A stretch of 42,370 nt of DNA from CARZYU01 sp964370085 (GCA_964370085.1 CAYJHI010000004.1:1-42370); one strand, 5' to 3'; positions 31,651-40,140 are shown, numbered from the stretch's first letter. Notes: a model not told the origin generated them from the letters alone. Numbers and translations: made by a program.

Positions 31651-33960
31651 TTGTTTTCAAAATTTAGTGAAGATGCACAAAAAGTATTGGTATTAGCAAA
31701 GAAAGAAATGTTGGATTTAAAACATCCTTATGTTGGTAGTGAACATTTATTGTTGGCTGTTCTTTCTAAAAAGGAACTTGATATTACAAAAAAATTAGAA
31801 AAAGAGAAGATTACTTACTCTTTATTTAAAGATGAAATTATTAAGATAATTGGTATTGGAAGTGACGAGAATAAATGGTTTTTATATACTCCTTTACTTA
31901 AAAGACTTATAGAAACTGCTACTTTAGATGCTAAAGATAATAATAGTAAAGAAGTTACTGTGGAACACTTGTTTCTTGCTTTGTTAGAAGAAGGAGAAGG
32001 TATTGCTATTAGAATTCTTCTTGGTATGAAGGTTAATTTAGATAATTTATATCAAATTTTTTCTAATGACTTTGCACCTAAAAAAAGTAAGAAAAGTAAA
32101 AAACTGTTGCTTGATGAATTTGGGGTTAATTTCACTAAGAAAGCTAGTAATAATGAAATTGATCCTGTTGTAGGAAGAGAAGAAGAAATAAATAGAGTTA
32201 TTGAAATTTTATCTAGGAGAACTAAGAATAATCCTTTACTGATAGGAGAAGCTGGTGTTGGTAAGAGTGCAATTGTTGAAGAATTGTGTAATCGTATAGT
32301 AATGGGTAATATTCCAAAATCGTTGTTAAATAAACAGGTTATATCTTTGTCTATGTCTTCTTTAGTAGCAGGTACTAAATATCGTGGTGAGTTTGAGGAG
32401 AGAATTGGGAAAATTTTAAAAGAGGTAGAAGATAATGATAATATTATTCTTTTTATTGATGAAATTCATACTTTAGTTGGTGCTGGTGGTGCAGAGGGGG
32501 CAATTGATGCTTCTAATATACTTAAGCCTTCTTTAGCTCGTGGTAAAATTAAATTAATTGGTGCTACTACGACATTAGAATATAAACAATGTATAGAACA
32601 AGATAGAGCTCTTTCTAGGCGTTTTCAAACTGTGTTTGTAGAAGAACCAACTTTAGATAAGGTAATGTCTATAATGCAGAAATTAGCTCCTATTTATGAG
32701 GGGTATCATGGTGTTAAAATAAGTGATGATGTTTTAAGTTTTTTAGTGGAAAGTGCTGATCGATATGTTTATGATCGTAAGCAGCCTGATAAGACAATCG
32801 ATATATTAGATGAAGTATGTGCAAAAAGTTCTTTACTTAAAACGGAAGAAGAATCATTGTTAGATAATCTAAACAGAGATTTGCTTTTAGTAATGAAAGA
32901 TAAAAATAATGCCGTTGTTAATCAAGACTTTAAAAAAGCTTCAAAATATAAAATGGAACAGCAAAAATTGGAATCACAAATTAATGAAATGGAACTTTTG
33001 CAATTAAAGAAAAATGATATTAAAATAGTATCTAAAGAAATGATAAGTGAAGTAATTCATTTAAAGACTAAGATTCCAATATATGAACTTAATAAATCAC
33101 TAGTAGATGAACTTACTAATATTGAGGAATATTTAAATAGTAAAGTATTAGGTCAAAGTAATGTTATTAAAAGACTGTGTAATATTACAAAAAGAGTAAA
33201 ATTAGGATTAAAGAAAGAGGAGAGGCCTAAGTCGTTTTTATTAGTAGGGTCAACAGGTATTGGTAAAACTTTATTGGTTAAAGAATTTGCTAATAAATTG
33301 TATGGCAAAGATAATTTTATCAGATTGGATATGAGTGAATTCAAAGAGAGTCATACTGTTAGTAAAATAATAGGTTCTCCTCCTGGATATATAGGGTATA
33401 ATGATTACCGTAATGTGTTAGAAGATGTTAGAAATCATCCTCATAGTATTATTCTTCTAGATGAAGTTGAAAAAGCTCATCCTGACATTTTAAATTTATT
33501 TTTGCAAATATTGGATGAAGGTAAAATAAAAGACTCTAAAGGTCAAGAAGTGAGGTTTGATCACACTTTTATATTCATGACTTCTAACTTGGGATGTCAT
33601 AATAAAGAAGTAGGTTTTCATAATGATGTAAAAATTGACACTTTTTCTGTTGTTAAAGATTACTTTAGTCTGGAATTAATTAATAGAATTGATGATATAT
33701 TTTTGTTTAATAAACTTGATAAAGATATAATGATAGATATTGTTGGAAAAGAGTTAGAGAATTTGAAAGCTAATTTTAAGACAAAAAAAATCTCTTTAAC
33801 TTTCACTGATAACTTAATCAATGAAATTATTAAAGAGAGTGAATTTGAAAAGTTTGGAGCACGGAAGGTTGGTAAAGTCATTGCTGACAAATTAGATACT
33901 CTAATTATAGATAAATATTTAAGTGGAAAAACTAAAATTATAGTCGATACTTTATCATAA
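31651..33960 (+). CDS. clpC: ATP-dependent Clp protease ATP-binding subunit ClpC
   Basis: HSP100 unfoldase that feeds ClpP. 769 residues: N-domain (FSEDAQKVLVLAKKEM at the start), AAA-1 with GEAGVGKS (200-207), an M-domain containing a UVR-like motif (about 420-455, QDFKKASKYKMEQQKLE) that marks ClpC rather than ClpB, and AAA-2 with GSTGIGKT (533-540). It is about 40 residues shorter than B. subtilis ClpC. Start TTG 31651 is preferred since AGGAGAG lies 8 bases upstream and MFSKFSEDAQKV aligns with the family; GTG 31642 is too close to the RBS. ctsR, mcsA and mcsB are missing upstream, and radA and disA downstream. Confidence 0.94.
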   Translation: MFSKFSEDAQKVLVLAKKEMLDLKHPYVGSEHLLLAVLSKKELDITKKLEKEKITYSLFKDEIIKIIGIGSDENKWFLYTPLLKRLIETATLDAKDNNSKEVTVEHLFLALLEEGEGIAIRILLGMKVNLDNLYQIFSNDFAPKKSKKSKKLLLDEFGVNFTKKASNNEIDPVVGREEEINRVIEILSRRTKNNPLLIGEAGVGKSAIVEELCNRIVMGNIPKSLLNKQVISLSMSSLVAGTKYRGEFEERIGKILKEVEDNDNIILFIDEIHTLVGAGGAEGAIDASNILKPSLARGKIKLIGATTTLEYKQCIEQDRALSRRFQTVFVEEPTLDKVMSIMQKLAPIYEGYHGVKISDDVLSFLVESADRYVYDRKQPDKTIDILDEVCAKSSLLKTEEESLLDNLNRDLLLVMKDKNNAVVNQDFKKASKYKMEQQKLESQINEMELLQLKKNDIKIVSKEMISEVIHLKTKIPIYELNKSLVDELTNIEEYLNSKVLGQSNVIKRLCNITKRVKLGLKKEERPKSFLLVGSTGIGKTLLVKEFANKLYGKDNFIRLDMSEFKESHTVSKIIGSPPGYIGYNDYRNVLEDVRNHPHSIILLDEVEKAHPDILNLFLQILDEGKIKDSKGQEVRFDHTFIFMTSNLGCHNKEVGFHNDVKIDTFSVVKDYFSLELINRIDDIFLFNKLDKDIMIDIVGKELENLKANFKTKKISLTFTDNLINEIIKESEFEKFGARKVGKVIADKLDTLIIDKYLSGKTKIIVDTLS

Positions 33961-34389
33961 ATGTGATTTTAGACATTTAATATTATCTTTTTGAAAATTA
34001 ATAAACTGTTTGGTGAAAGCCACAGTTTTTTCATTTAATTGACATTTTTCGTTCAATTCTTTTTCCATTTCAGATACTCCCATACCAATTCCTTTTATTA
34101 ACATTTCACATATTGAAGAATCACTGTTATCGTGGATAATTTCTAGTGACATATTAAAAGAGGTACTCATTTTGATTAAAAGGTTTAGATTTTTAGGTGT
34201 GATACTTGCAATTTCTAATATTTCTTCTGAGTCTTTTTGATATCTTGAGTAACCTTTTTTTATGTTTTTAAGAGTGGGAATAATTTTGTTTTGCTTATCT
34301 TCTAGTTTTTCTAATAACTTTTCGATACTGAAAATGGCCATAGAGCATGTGTCATAAATAGATTCTACTAACTTTAAGTCTGTTTTCAT
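33955..34389 (-). CDS. Helical protein of unknown function, only minus-strand gene
   Basis: 144 residues, predicted almost all alpha-helical, without signal peptide or membrane segment. Cysteines occur in DTCSMA, SICEML, EKCQLN and IKCLKS. I recognise no family; the length and helices suggest a four-helix bundle. On its strand GAGAGGAG lies about 5 bases before the ATG, which supports a real gene. Its 3' end overlaps clpC by six bases (convergent). It is divergent from cysS, sharing a 127-bp region with a palindrome at 34445-34458. Confidence 0.78.
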   Translation of the reverse strand: MKTDLKLVESIYDTCSMAIFSIEKLLEKLEDKQNKIIPTLKNIKKGYSRYQKDSEEILEIASITPKNLNLLIKMSTSFNMSLEIIHDNSDSSICEMLIKGIGMGVSEMEKELNEKCQLNEKTVAFTKQFINFQKDNIKCLKSHL

Positions 34390-34432
34390 TATAAACTCCT
34401 CTCTTTCTTAATGTTTGTAAATTTATTAAAAA

Positions 34433-34461
34433 TATACATTAAATATGACATATGTTATAAT
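34433..34461 (+). promoter_or_regulatory. Extended -10 promoter of cysS
   Basis: TATACA (34433-34438), 17-bp spacer, TGT-TATAAT (34456-34461). The leader of about 50 bases contains the perfect palindrome ACATTTAAATGT (34484-34495). No T-box sequence is seen. Confidence 0.6.
34445..34458. promoter_or_regulatory. Possible operator palindrome between divergent genes
   Basis: ATGACATATGTTAT, a near-perfect dyad centred on CATATG, overlaps the cysS -10 and is close to where a promoter for the divergent minus-strand gene should lie. AT-rich sequence makes chance dyads common. Confidence 0.3.
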
Positions 34462-34516
34462 ATAGGTATTACATATTTTAACGACATTTAAATGTTATTG
34501 TTATAAAGGAGGACTT

Positions 34517-35896
34517 ATGAAATTATATAATACTTTAACAAAAACGATTGATGAATTTGTACCAATTACTTCAGGAAAAGTGAAGATGTATAGTTGTGGT
34601 CCGACAGTTTATCATTATGCGCATATTGGTAATTTGCGTAATTATATTATGCAGGATGTATTAGAGAAATGTTTTACGTATTCTGGATATGAAGTTATGA
34701 GAGTGATGAATATAACTGATGTAGGTCATCTTACTAGTGATGGTGACACTGGTGATGACAAGATGGTTAGCCGTGCGAAGAAAGAGCATAAAACAGTTTT
34801 AGAAATTGCTAAGATGTATACTGATGCTTTTTTTAAAGATTTTAGCGCTTTAAATAATGAAATGCCTGATATTATTGCACCTGCGACTGAACATATTGCT
34901 GATTATATTGAATTGATTGGAAATTTACTTGATAAAGATATCGCTTATAAAGCTGGTGGTAATATTTATTTTGATATTAGTAAACTTGATGAATATTATG
35001 TTTTAACTAATCAAAGTGAAGAAGATTTATTAGTAGGTGTTAGAGATGATGTTATTGAAGATGATGACAAAAGAAATCAAGCTGATTTTGTATTATGGTT
35101 TACTAAAAGTAAGTTTGATAACCAAGATTTAAAATGGGATTCTCCTTTTGGTGTGGGTTATCCTGGATGGCATATTGAGTGTTCTGCTATTGCGATTAAG
35201 TATTTTGGTGAATACTTAGATATTCATTGCGGTGGTATTGATAATATATTTCCGCACCATACTAATGAGATTGCTCAGAGTGAAGCTTATATCGGTCATA
35301 AATGGTGTAATTATTGGATGCATAATGATCATTTGGTAATGGCTGATGGTAAGATGAGTAAGTCTAAGGGTGATTTTTTAACTTTATCTTTACTTATTGA
35401 TAGAGGGTATGATCCTTTGAGTTATCGTTATTTTTGTTTGAATTCTCATTATCGTAAACCTTTAATGTTTTCTTATGATTCTTTAGATAGTGCTTCTAAT
35501 GCTTATAAGAAACTTCTTAATAGAGTTAATTTATTAGATGATAGTGGTGATTTTGATAATGATGTTTTTGATAAGTATGTTGATTTATTTAAATCTGCTA
35601 TTAACAATGATATGAATACTGCGATGATGTTAACGGTCTTATATGATGTTTTAAAAGATGAAATGTCTAATAAAACTAAATTAAAGTTAATCAGAAGTTT
35701 TGATGAGGTGTTATCTCTTGATTTGTTGAAAGATAATAATGAAGAAATACCTAGTATTGTTTTAGAACTTTTGAAAAAAAGAAAAGAAGCTAAAGCTAAT
35801 AAAGATTATACAAGTGCAGATTTGTACCGAGAAGAAATAGAAAAGTTAGGGTATGTTGTTAAAGATACAAGAGAAGGAATGTTTGTTAGTAAATAG
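34517..35896 (+). CDS. cysS: Cysteine--tRNA ligase
   Basis: Class I synthetase for tRNA-Cys. 459 residues: KMYSCGPTVY (zinc ligand Cys27), HIGN (36-39), WHIECSA and HCGGIDNIFPHHTNE zinc/active-site segments, KMSKSKGD (279-286), and a C-terminal helical tRNA-binding domain. RBS AAAGGAGG. In B. subtilis it follows cysE; here cysE is absent, and YugP is inserted before mrnC. Confidence 0.96.
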   Translation: MKLYNTLTKTIDEFVPITSGKVKMYSCGPTVYHYAHIGNLRNYIMQDVLEKCFTYSGYEVMRVMNITDVGHLTSDGDTGDDKMVSRAKKEHKTVLEIAKMYTDAFFKDFSALNNEMPDIIAPATEHIADYIELIGNLLDKDIAYKAGGNIYFDISKLDEYYVLTNQSEEDLLVGVRDDVIEDDDKRNQADFVLWFTKSKFDNQDLKWDSPFGVGYPGWHIECSAIAIKYFGEYLDIHCGGIDNIFPHHTNEIAQSEAYIGHKWCNYWMHNDHLVMADGKMSKSKGDFLTLSLLIDRGYDPLSYRYFCLNSHYRKPLMFSYDSLDSASNAYKKLLNRVNLLDDSGDFDNDVFDKYVDLFKSAINNDMNTAMMLTVLYDVLKDEMSNKTKLKLIRSFDEVLSLDLLKDNNEEIPSIVLELLKKRKEAKANKDYTSADLYREEIEKLGYVVKDTREGMFVSK

Positions 35897-35904
35897 GAGG
35901 GAAA

Positions 35905-36594
35905 ATGTATTACGGATTAGATATAGTAGGTATTGTGTTAATAGTTATTAGTATTATAATTAGTATTAGTGCTAGTGCTTTTGTTAATAATGCTTATAAA
36001 AAATATAAGAAGATAAAAACAGAGAAGGATATTACTGGTTGTGAAGTAGCTAGACAAATATTAGATGCGAATGGCTTAAGTGACATTTATGTAGTGGAGA
36101 CTAATGGTTTATTATCTGATCATTATGATCCTAAAAGAAAAGTGGTTAAGTTATCAAAGGATATTTTTCATGGTAATAGTGTGGCTGCTTGTAGTGTAGC
36201 TGCTCATGAAGTTGGTCATGCTATTCAAGATAAGGAAGCTTACGGATTTATGCGTTTTCGTTCGTTTTTAGTGCCTTTTGCTAATTTTGGTTCTAATTTA
36301 GGATATATAGCTATTTTTATAGGGGTTATATTTGGAATGACTGATTTTATATGGGGTGGTATTGGATTACTATTACTTTTATTATTATTCCAATTGGTTA
36401 CTTTGCCAGTTGAGTTTGATGCTTCTAGAAAAGCAGATGTTGAACTTAAAAAGTTAAATATTTTAACTAAAGAAGAATTATTTGGTAGTAAGAAGATGTT
36501 AAAAGCAGCGGCTTATACTTATGTAGCGGCTTTAATTACAACAATGTTGGAACTGTTAAGGTTAGTTCTTATGGCTATGGGAAGAAGCGAGTAA
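35905..36594 (+). CDS. YugP-like membrane zinc metallopeptidase
   Basis: 229 residues of the neutral zinc metallopeptidase family (YugP). One N-terminal membrane helix (about 4-27), HEVGH zinc motif at 101-105 preceded by AACSVAA, then hydrophobic segments (about 127-175), the conserved LPVEFDASRKA, and a last helix. The active site faces the membrane surface; natural substrate unknown. Start ATG 35905 behind AGGAGG, 8 bp after cysS, so probably in the cysS operon. Confidence 0.9.
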   Translation: MYYGLDIVGIVLIVISIIISISASAFVNNAYKKYKKIKTEKDITGCEVARQILDANGLSDIYVVETNGLLSDHYDPKRKVVKLSKDIFHGNSVAACSVAAHEVGHAIQDKEAYGFMRFRSFLVPFANFGSNLGYIAIFIGVIFGMTDFIWGGIGLLLLLLLFQLVTLPVEFDASRKADVELKKLNILTKEELFGSKKMLKAAAYTYVAALITTMLELLRLVLMAMGRSE

Positions 36595-36607
36595 TTCGCT
36601 TTTTTTT
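36585..36607 (+). terminator. Rho-independent terminator after the YugP-like gene
   Basis: Stem AAGCGA / TCGCTT with loop GTAAT and a long T run, overlapping the stop codon. Confidence 0.85.
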
Positions 36608-36618
36608 CGTTTTTATAG

Positions 36619-36624
36619 TATAAT
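36619..36624 (+). promoter_or_regulatory. -10 element before mrnC
   Basis: Consensus TATAAT 18 bp before the mrnC start; the -35 region falls in the terminator T tract and shows no good match. Confidence 0.4.
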
Positions 36625-36642
36625 GTAGCGAGGAGTGATGTT

Positions 36643-37053
36643 ATGTTTGATTTAAGAGAAAATCCTTTGGAAACAAATGTGTTAGTGCTTGCTTATTTAG
36701 GTGATGCTATTTTTGAAAATTATATTAGAAAATGGGTTATTAGAAATTATCCTTCTAATCCAAAAGTATTGCAATCAGAAGCGGTTAAATATGTTAGTGC
36801 TAAGGCTCAGGCGGCTGCGGTTGTTAAAATGGTTAATGCTAAAATATTAACAGATGAAGAGGTTAGTATTATTAGAAGAGCTAGAAATCATAAAATGAGA
36901 AATTATACACGTAAGAGTTGTACAATGGAAGAGTATCGTTTAGCGACTGGATTAGAAGCAATGATAGGATATTTAGATTTAGTGAGACAAGAGGAAAGAA
37001 TAATTAAGTTAATTGATTATATAGTAGGTGGTTTAAATGTTAGTGTACGGTAG
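36643..37053 (+). CDS. mrnC: Mini-ribonuclease 3
   Basis: RNase III-like nuclease without double-stranded RNA-binding domain; it matures the 3' and 5' ends of 23S rRNA in B. subtilis. 136 residues with the RNase III signature LAYLGDAIFE (17-25, acidic residues Asp21 and Glu25) and RRARNHKM. RBS GAGGAGTGA. Overlaps rlmB by 17 bases; cysS-mrnC-rlmB order is conserved. Confidence 0.94.
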   Translation: MFDLRENPLETNVLVLAYLGDAIFENYIRKWVIRNYPSNPKVLQSEAVKYVSAKAQAAAVVKMVNAKILTDEEVSIIRRARNHKMRNYTRKSCTMEEYRLATGLEAMIGYLDLVRQEERIIKLIDYIVGGLNVSVR

Positions 37054-37735
37054 GAATGTTGCTTTAGAACTTTTAGAAAATGATAAAAAGATTAAAAGAA
37101 TTATTTTGCAGGATACTTTTGATGATAAAAAGATAATTTCTTTAATAGAAAAAAGAAATATTGAAGTTGAAATCAAGATGAAAAGAGATTTAGACCGACT
37201 TGCAGATAAATCTCATCAAGGTATAATTCTAGACATAGCGGATTATAAGTATTATAACTATGATGAATTATCTTTGGATAAAGATGATTGTTTTCTAATT
37301 ATAACTGATCATTTAGAGGATCCACATAATTTAGGAGCGATCATTAGAACGAGTGAAGCTGCTGGTGTAGATGGTATTATTATTCCTAAGAATAGAAGTG
37401 TTTCTGTTACTCCGACTGTTATGAAAACGTCGGCAGGTGCTTTAGAAAATATTCCTCTTGCGATGGTTACTAATTTACATCAAACTATTAGAAAACTAAA
37501 AGAGTTAGGATTTTATATAATTGGTACTGATATGGAAGGTACTGATTATAGAGAACTTGATTATAATGGTAAGGTTGCTTTAGTTGTTGGAAATGAAGGT
37601 AATGGTATATCTAGATTGGTTAGAGAATCATGTGATTATATGGCTAGAATCCCTATGTATGGTAAAGTTAATAGTTTGAATGCCTCGGTGGCTACTGCTA
37701 TTATGATTTATCAAGTTATTACTAGTAGAAAGTAG
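37037..37735 (+). CDS. rlmB: 23S rRNA (guanosine-2'-O)-methyltransferase RlmB-type (SpoU/TrmH)
   Basis: SPOUT methyltransferase with knotted SAM site. 232 residues: N-terminal substrate-binding domain (MLVYGRNVALELL), motif 1 DHLEDPHNLGAIIRTSEAAG, motif 2 VVGNEGNGIS and motif 3 IPMYGKVNSLNASVA. Corresponds to B. subtilis YacO/TrmH; G2251-type modification is inferred from the family. RBS TAGGTGG inside mrnC. yacP, which follows in B. subtilis, is missing. Confidence 0.94.
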   Translation: MLVYGRNVALELLENDKKIKRIILQDTFDDKKIISLIEKRNIEVEIKMKRDLDRLADKSHQGIILDIADYKYYNYDELSLDKDDCFLIITDHLEDPHNLGAIIRTSEAAGVDGIIIPKNRSVSVTPTVMKTSAGALENIPLAMVTNLHQTIRKLKELGFYIIGTDMEGTDYRELDYNGKVALVVGNEGNGISRLVRESCDYMARIPMYGKVNSLNASVATAIMIYQVITSRK

Positions 37736-37743
37736 GGATTTAT

Positions 37744-38361
37744 TTGAATTATAAGGATGTAAATGATTATGAGGTTTTATATATGATTAGAGAGAAGGAT
37801 GATGATGGTCTTGATCTTTTGTATCGTAAGTACAAGCCTTTGATTACATCTTTTTCTTTGCGTTATTATAGAACGGCAAGGAAATATGGGTTAGAACTTG
37901 AAGATTTGGAACAAGAAGGGTATGTTGGTTTAAGTAATGCTATTAGAACATTTAATGAAACAAATAATACTATGTTTTATACTTTAGCTAGAGTTTGTAT
38001 TGATAGACAGATGGCCACTTATGTTAGAAAGTGTAACTCTAAGAAGCATCAGGTGCTTAATAATAGTTGTTCTTTAGATAAAGTTTTTTATGTTGGAGAA
38101 AAGGAATTAGAATTAAATAAAGTTGTTCCTAGTGAAAAACTTTCCCCTTTAGAAGAGGTTCTTGATAATTATATGGAAGAGACTATTATTAAGAGGGTGA
38201 GTAATTTAACTTTTGAGCAAGGGTGTATATTTTATTTAAAATATAATAATTTTAAGATAAGGGATATTTGTAGTTTATTAGAACTGTCTGGTTCAAAGGT
38301 TAGAAAGGAATTATCTATAATACGTAGAAGGTTTACTAGTTTGTTATCTATAAATAAATAA
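37744..38361 (+). CDS. sigH: SigH-like RNA polymerase sigma factor
   Basis: Sigma-70 family, 205 residues: region 2 (YRKYKPLITSFSLRYY, then LELEDLEQEGYVGLSNAI with the polymerase-binding acidic tract) and region 4 (about 155-200, with helix-turn-helix FKIRDICSLLELSGSKVRKEL). Position between rlmB and secE is that of sigH (spo0H), the transition-state and early-sporulation sigma factor of Bacillus. Start TTG 37744 with AGGG upstream; the first in-frame ATG is 14 codons later and would cut into region 2. The sequence is fairly diverged, with an unusual linker, so a private regulon is possible. Confidence 0.86.
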   Translation: MNYKDVNDYEVLYMIREKDDDGLDLLYRKYKPLITSFSLRYYRTARKYGLELEDLEQEGYVGLSNAIRTFNETNNTMFYTLARVCIDRQMATYVRKCNSKKHQVLNNSCSLDKVFYVGEKELELNKVVPSEKLSPLEEVLDNYMEETIIKRVSNLTFEQGCIFYLKYNNFKIRDICSLLELSGSKVRKELSIIRRRFTSLLSINK

Positions 38362-38411
38362 TGATTGAAAAAAAAGTAGTTTTAGAGTATTATTATTATA
38401 GGGTGAGTAGA

Positions 38412-39071
38412 ATGAGTAATACGACTGTTAAAACACTTTATGATAAGTTATTAGATACTAATGGTGATTATGAACAAATTAGTAAGATTCATAATGATGT
38501 ATCTACTTATTTGAAGGAAACACATGGTAGTGGTTACTATGTTACTCCGTTGACTCCGAAGACAGTATTGTTTGGTAAATATTTTGAACAAGAGAAAATA
38601 TATACGAGTGAGATTTATAGTTTAAAGGAATTAGATTCGAATGCTTCTTTTAAAGCAATAGAATATAATAAAGAGAGTTTGGCTACTGTTGTGTTATTAG
38701 CTCATTGCGGTGTACTAGAAAGAATAGGGTCTAATTTAACAATAGAGTTAATTAATCATATGAAAGATAATTTAGATGATTATTTATATGTAGTTAAAGA
38801 AGATGATCGTAATTATTATCGTTCTATTTTAAAAGAAGATGGAAAAGCTTATTATCACGATTATATTTTAAAAAATAATAAGAGTGATGTATCTTCTGAT
38901 AAAAGTAGTTCAGTTATGAAAACGAAAAGTACTTCTTATAGTGGTTTGGGTGGAGTAGATCAAGATAGTAAAGCTAATAGAGGTAACGCAACTATATATG
39001 TGCTAGTTGGTATTTCTCTTTCATTAGCATTAATAGCATCTTTGCTGTTTTTTATGAGTAATTATAGTTGA
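38412..39071 (+). CDS. Unknown tail-anchored membrane protein next to sigH
   Basis: 219 residues. A soluble, mostly helical N-terminal region (about 1-150), a Ser/Lys-rich linker (SDVSSDKSSSVMKTKSTS), and one C-terminal membrane helix (about 194-214, ATIYVLVGISLSLALIASLL) ending after only a few residues. ATG 38412 has AGGGTGAG at proper distance; an alternative ATG at 38361 overlaps the sigH stop (TAATG) but has no RBS. I recognise no family. Because it sits directly behind a sigma factor, a regulator of that sigma is a reasonable guess, but no anti-sigma motif is visible. Confidence 0.75.
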   Translation: MSNTTVKTLYDKLLDTNGDYEQISKIHNDVSTYLKETHGSGYYVTPLTPKTVLFGKYFEQEKIYTSEIYSLKELDSNASFKAIEYNKESLATVVLLAHCGVLERIGSNLTIELINHMKDNLDDYLYVVKEDDRNYYRSILKEDGKAYYHDYILKNNKSDVSSDKSSSVMKTKSTSYSGLGGVDQDSKANRGNATIYVLVGISLSLALIASLLFFMSNYS

Positions 39072-39078
39072 CTAAATG

Positions 39079-39127
39079 CTTGTTTTGTGATATTTTATAT
39101 CTAACACGAAGCAAGTGTTTTTATTTT
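39079..39127 (+). terminator. Rho-independent terminator after the sigH unit
   Basis: 11-bp stem CTTGTTTTGTG / CACGAAGCAAG with two G-T pairs, a 15-base AT-rich loop and a T-rich tail. Separates sigH from secE. Confidence 0.75.
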
Positions 39128-39158
39128 GATAAAATTTTGGAAAGATAAGGTGAGGTTT

Positions 39159-39503
39159 ATGCCTAAGGCAAAAGTTAAAGATGAAAAGGTTAAATCAACA
39201 AAAACTGTTGATAAAAAGAAAACTATTAAAGAAGTAAAAGAAAAATCAACAAAAACTGTTGATAAAAAGAAAACTACTTCTAGTAAGAAACCTAAAGTTA
39301 TAGAAGTAAAAGAGAAGAAGAGTTTAAGGGATAGAATTATGTTATTCTTTGTGGGTCTAAAAAAAGAATTTACTAGAATTCATTTTCCTAGCAAAAAGAA
39401 TATGGTTAAGTATTCGATCGCTACTATTATTTTCTTGTTGTTCTTTATGGGGTTTTTTGCAGTAATTTATTTCTTGTGGATTTTTATTGAAGGGTTTATG
39501 TAA
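39159..39503 (+). CDS. secE: Preprotein translocase subunit SecE with lysine-rich extension
   Basis: Essential membrane subunit of SecYEG. The core (about 53-114) has FFVGLKKEFTRIHFPSKKNM, the amphipathic SecE signature, and one membrane helix. The first 52 residues are an extra, very basic, Thr/Lys-rich region containing a 17-residue repeat (KSTKTVDKKKT twice), absent from the usual 60-70-residue single-helix SecE. ATG 39159 has AAGGTGAGG upstream. A TGA-TAAAAT extended -10 (39130-39135) precedes it. rpmG, normally just before secE, is missing. Confidence 0.93.
   Translation: MPKAKVKDEKVKSTKTVDKKKTIKEVKEKSTKTVDKKKTTSSKKPKVIEVKEKKSLRDRIMLFFVGLKKEFTRIHFPSKKNMVKYSIATIIFLLFFMGFFAVIYFLWIFIEGFM
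39192..39275 (+). repeat. 33-bp direct repeat in the secE extension
   Basis: Identical copies at 39192-39224 and 39243-39275, 51 bp (17 codons) apart, in frame. Identity at DNA level implies a recent duplication. Confidence 0.9.
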
Positions 39504-39513
39504 AGGGGTATTT

Positions 39514-40053
39514 ATGGATAAGCAATGGTATGTAGTTAATACTTATTCTGGTCATGAGAATAAAGTAAAAGAAAAATTAGAAATGCGTGCAGAATCGATG
39601 GATATGCAAGATTTTATTCATAGGGTTGTTGTTCCAGAACAAACAGAAGTGGAAATGAAAGATGGAGTTACTAAGGAAAAAGTTAAGAAAATGTTTCCTG
39701 GTTACATCTTAGTTGAAATGGTAATGAGTGATGAAGCTTGGTTTGTTGTGCGTAATACACCTGGTGTAACTGGGTTTATTGGATCTTCTGGTAAGGGAGC
39801 AAAACCAACGCCGTTACAACCTTATGAAGTGGATAAAATACTTAATAGTATGGGTATTAGTCGTTTAGAAGTAGATAAGGAACTTGCTAAAGATACGAAA
39901 GTTAAGATTATTGCTGGACCGTTTGTAGGAATGTTTGGTAAAGTAGATGAAATTGATACGGCAACACAAAAAGTTAGTTTATTAGTAGACTTGTTTGGTC
40001 AAGAAACTAGTGTTGAAGTTGAGTTAAATCAAATAGAAAAAGCCTCTTATTAG
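39514..40053 (+). CDS. nusG: Transcription termination/antitermination factor NusG
   Basis: Binds RNA polymerase across the cleft and links transcription with translation or Rho. 179 residues: NGN domain (KQWYVVNTYSGHENKVKEKL, MFPGYILVEM, VRNTPGVTGFIG) and C-terminal KOW domain (VKIIAGPFVGMFGKV). ATG 39514 with AAAGGGG upstream is preferred; an open frame back to 39487 overlaps secE. It follows secE and is closed by a terminator. Confidence 0.96.
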   Translation: MDKQWYVVNTYSGHENKVKEKLEMRAESMDMQDFIHRVVVPEQTEVEMKDGVTKEKVKKMFPGYILVEMVMSDEAWFVVRNTPGVTGFIGSSGKGAKPTPLQPYEVDKILNSMGISRLEVDKELAKDTKVKIIAGPFVGMFGKVDEIDTATQKVSLLVDLFGQETSVEVELNQIEKASY

Positions 40054-40064
40054 GCTTTTTTTCT
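40038..40064 (+). terminator. Rho-independent terminator after nusG
   Basis: Stem AAAAGCCT / AGGCTTTT, loop CTTATT, then Ts. The stem includes the last nusG codons and stop. Confidence 0.9.
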
Positions 40065-40083
40065 TATTTTACAGTTAAAATGG

Positions 40084-40112
40084 TTGATTATATTTACTTA
40101 GTATGTTATTAT
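40084..40112 (+). promoter_or_regulatory. SigA-type promoter of rplK-rplA
   Basis: TTGATT (40084-40089), 17-bp spacer, TGT-TATTAT extended -10 (40107-40112). It leads a roughly 105-base leader containing an L1-site mimic. Confidence 0.72.
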
Positions 40113-40140
40113 TTAGGGGCTATATGTTTAATATAGATCT

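Noticed and set aside
34484..34495. ACATTTAAATGT palindrome in the cysS leader as operator or terminator
   Set aside because: Pure AT-rich 12-bp dyad, no T run, no known regulator site; chance is likely.
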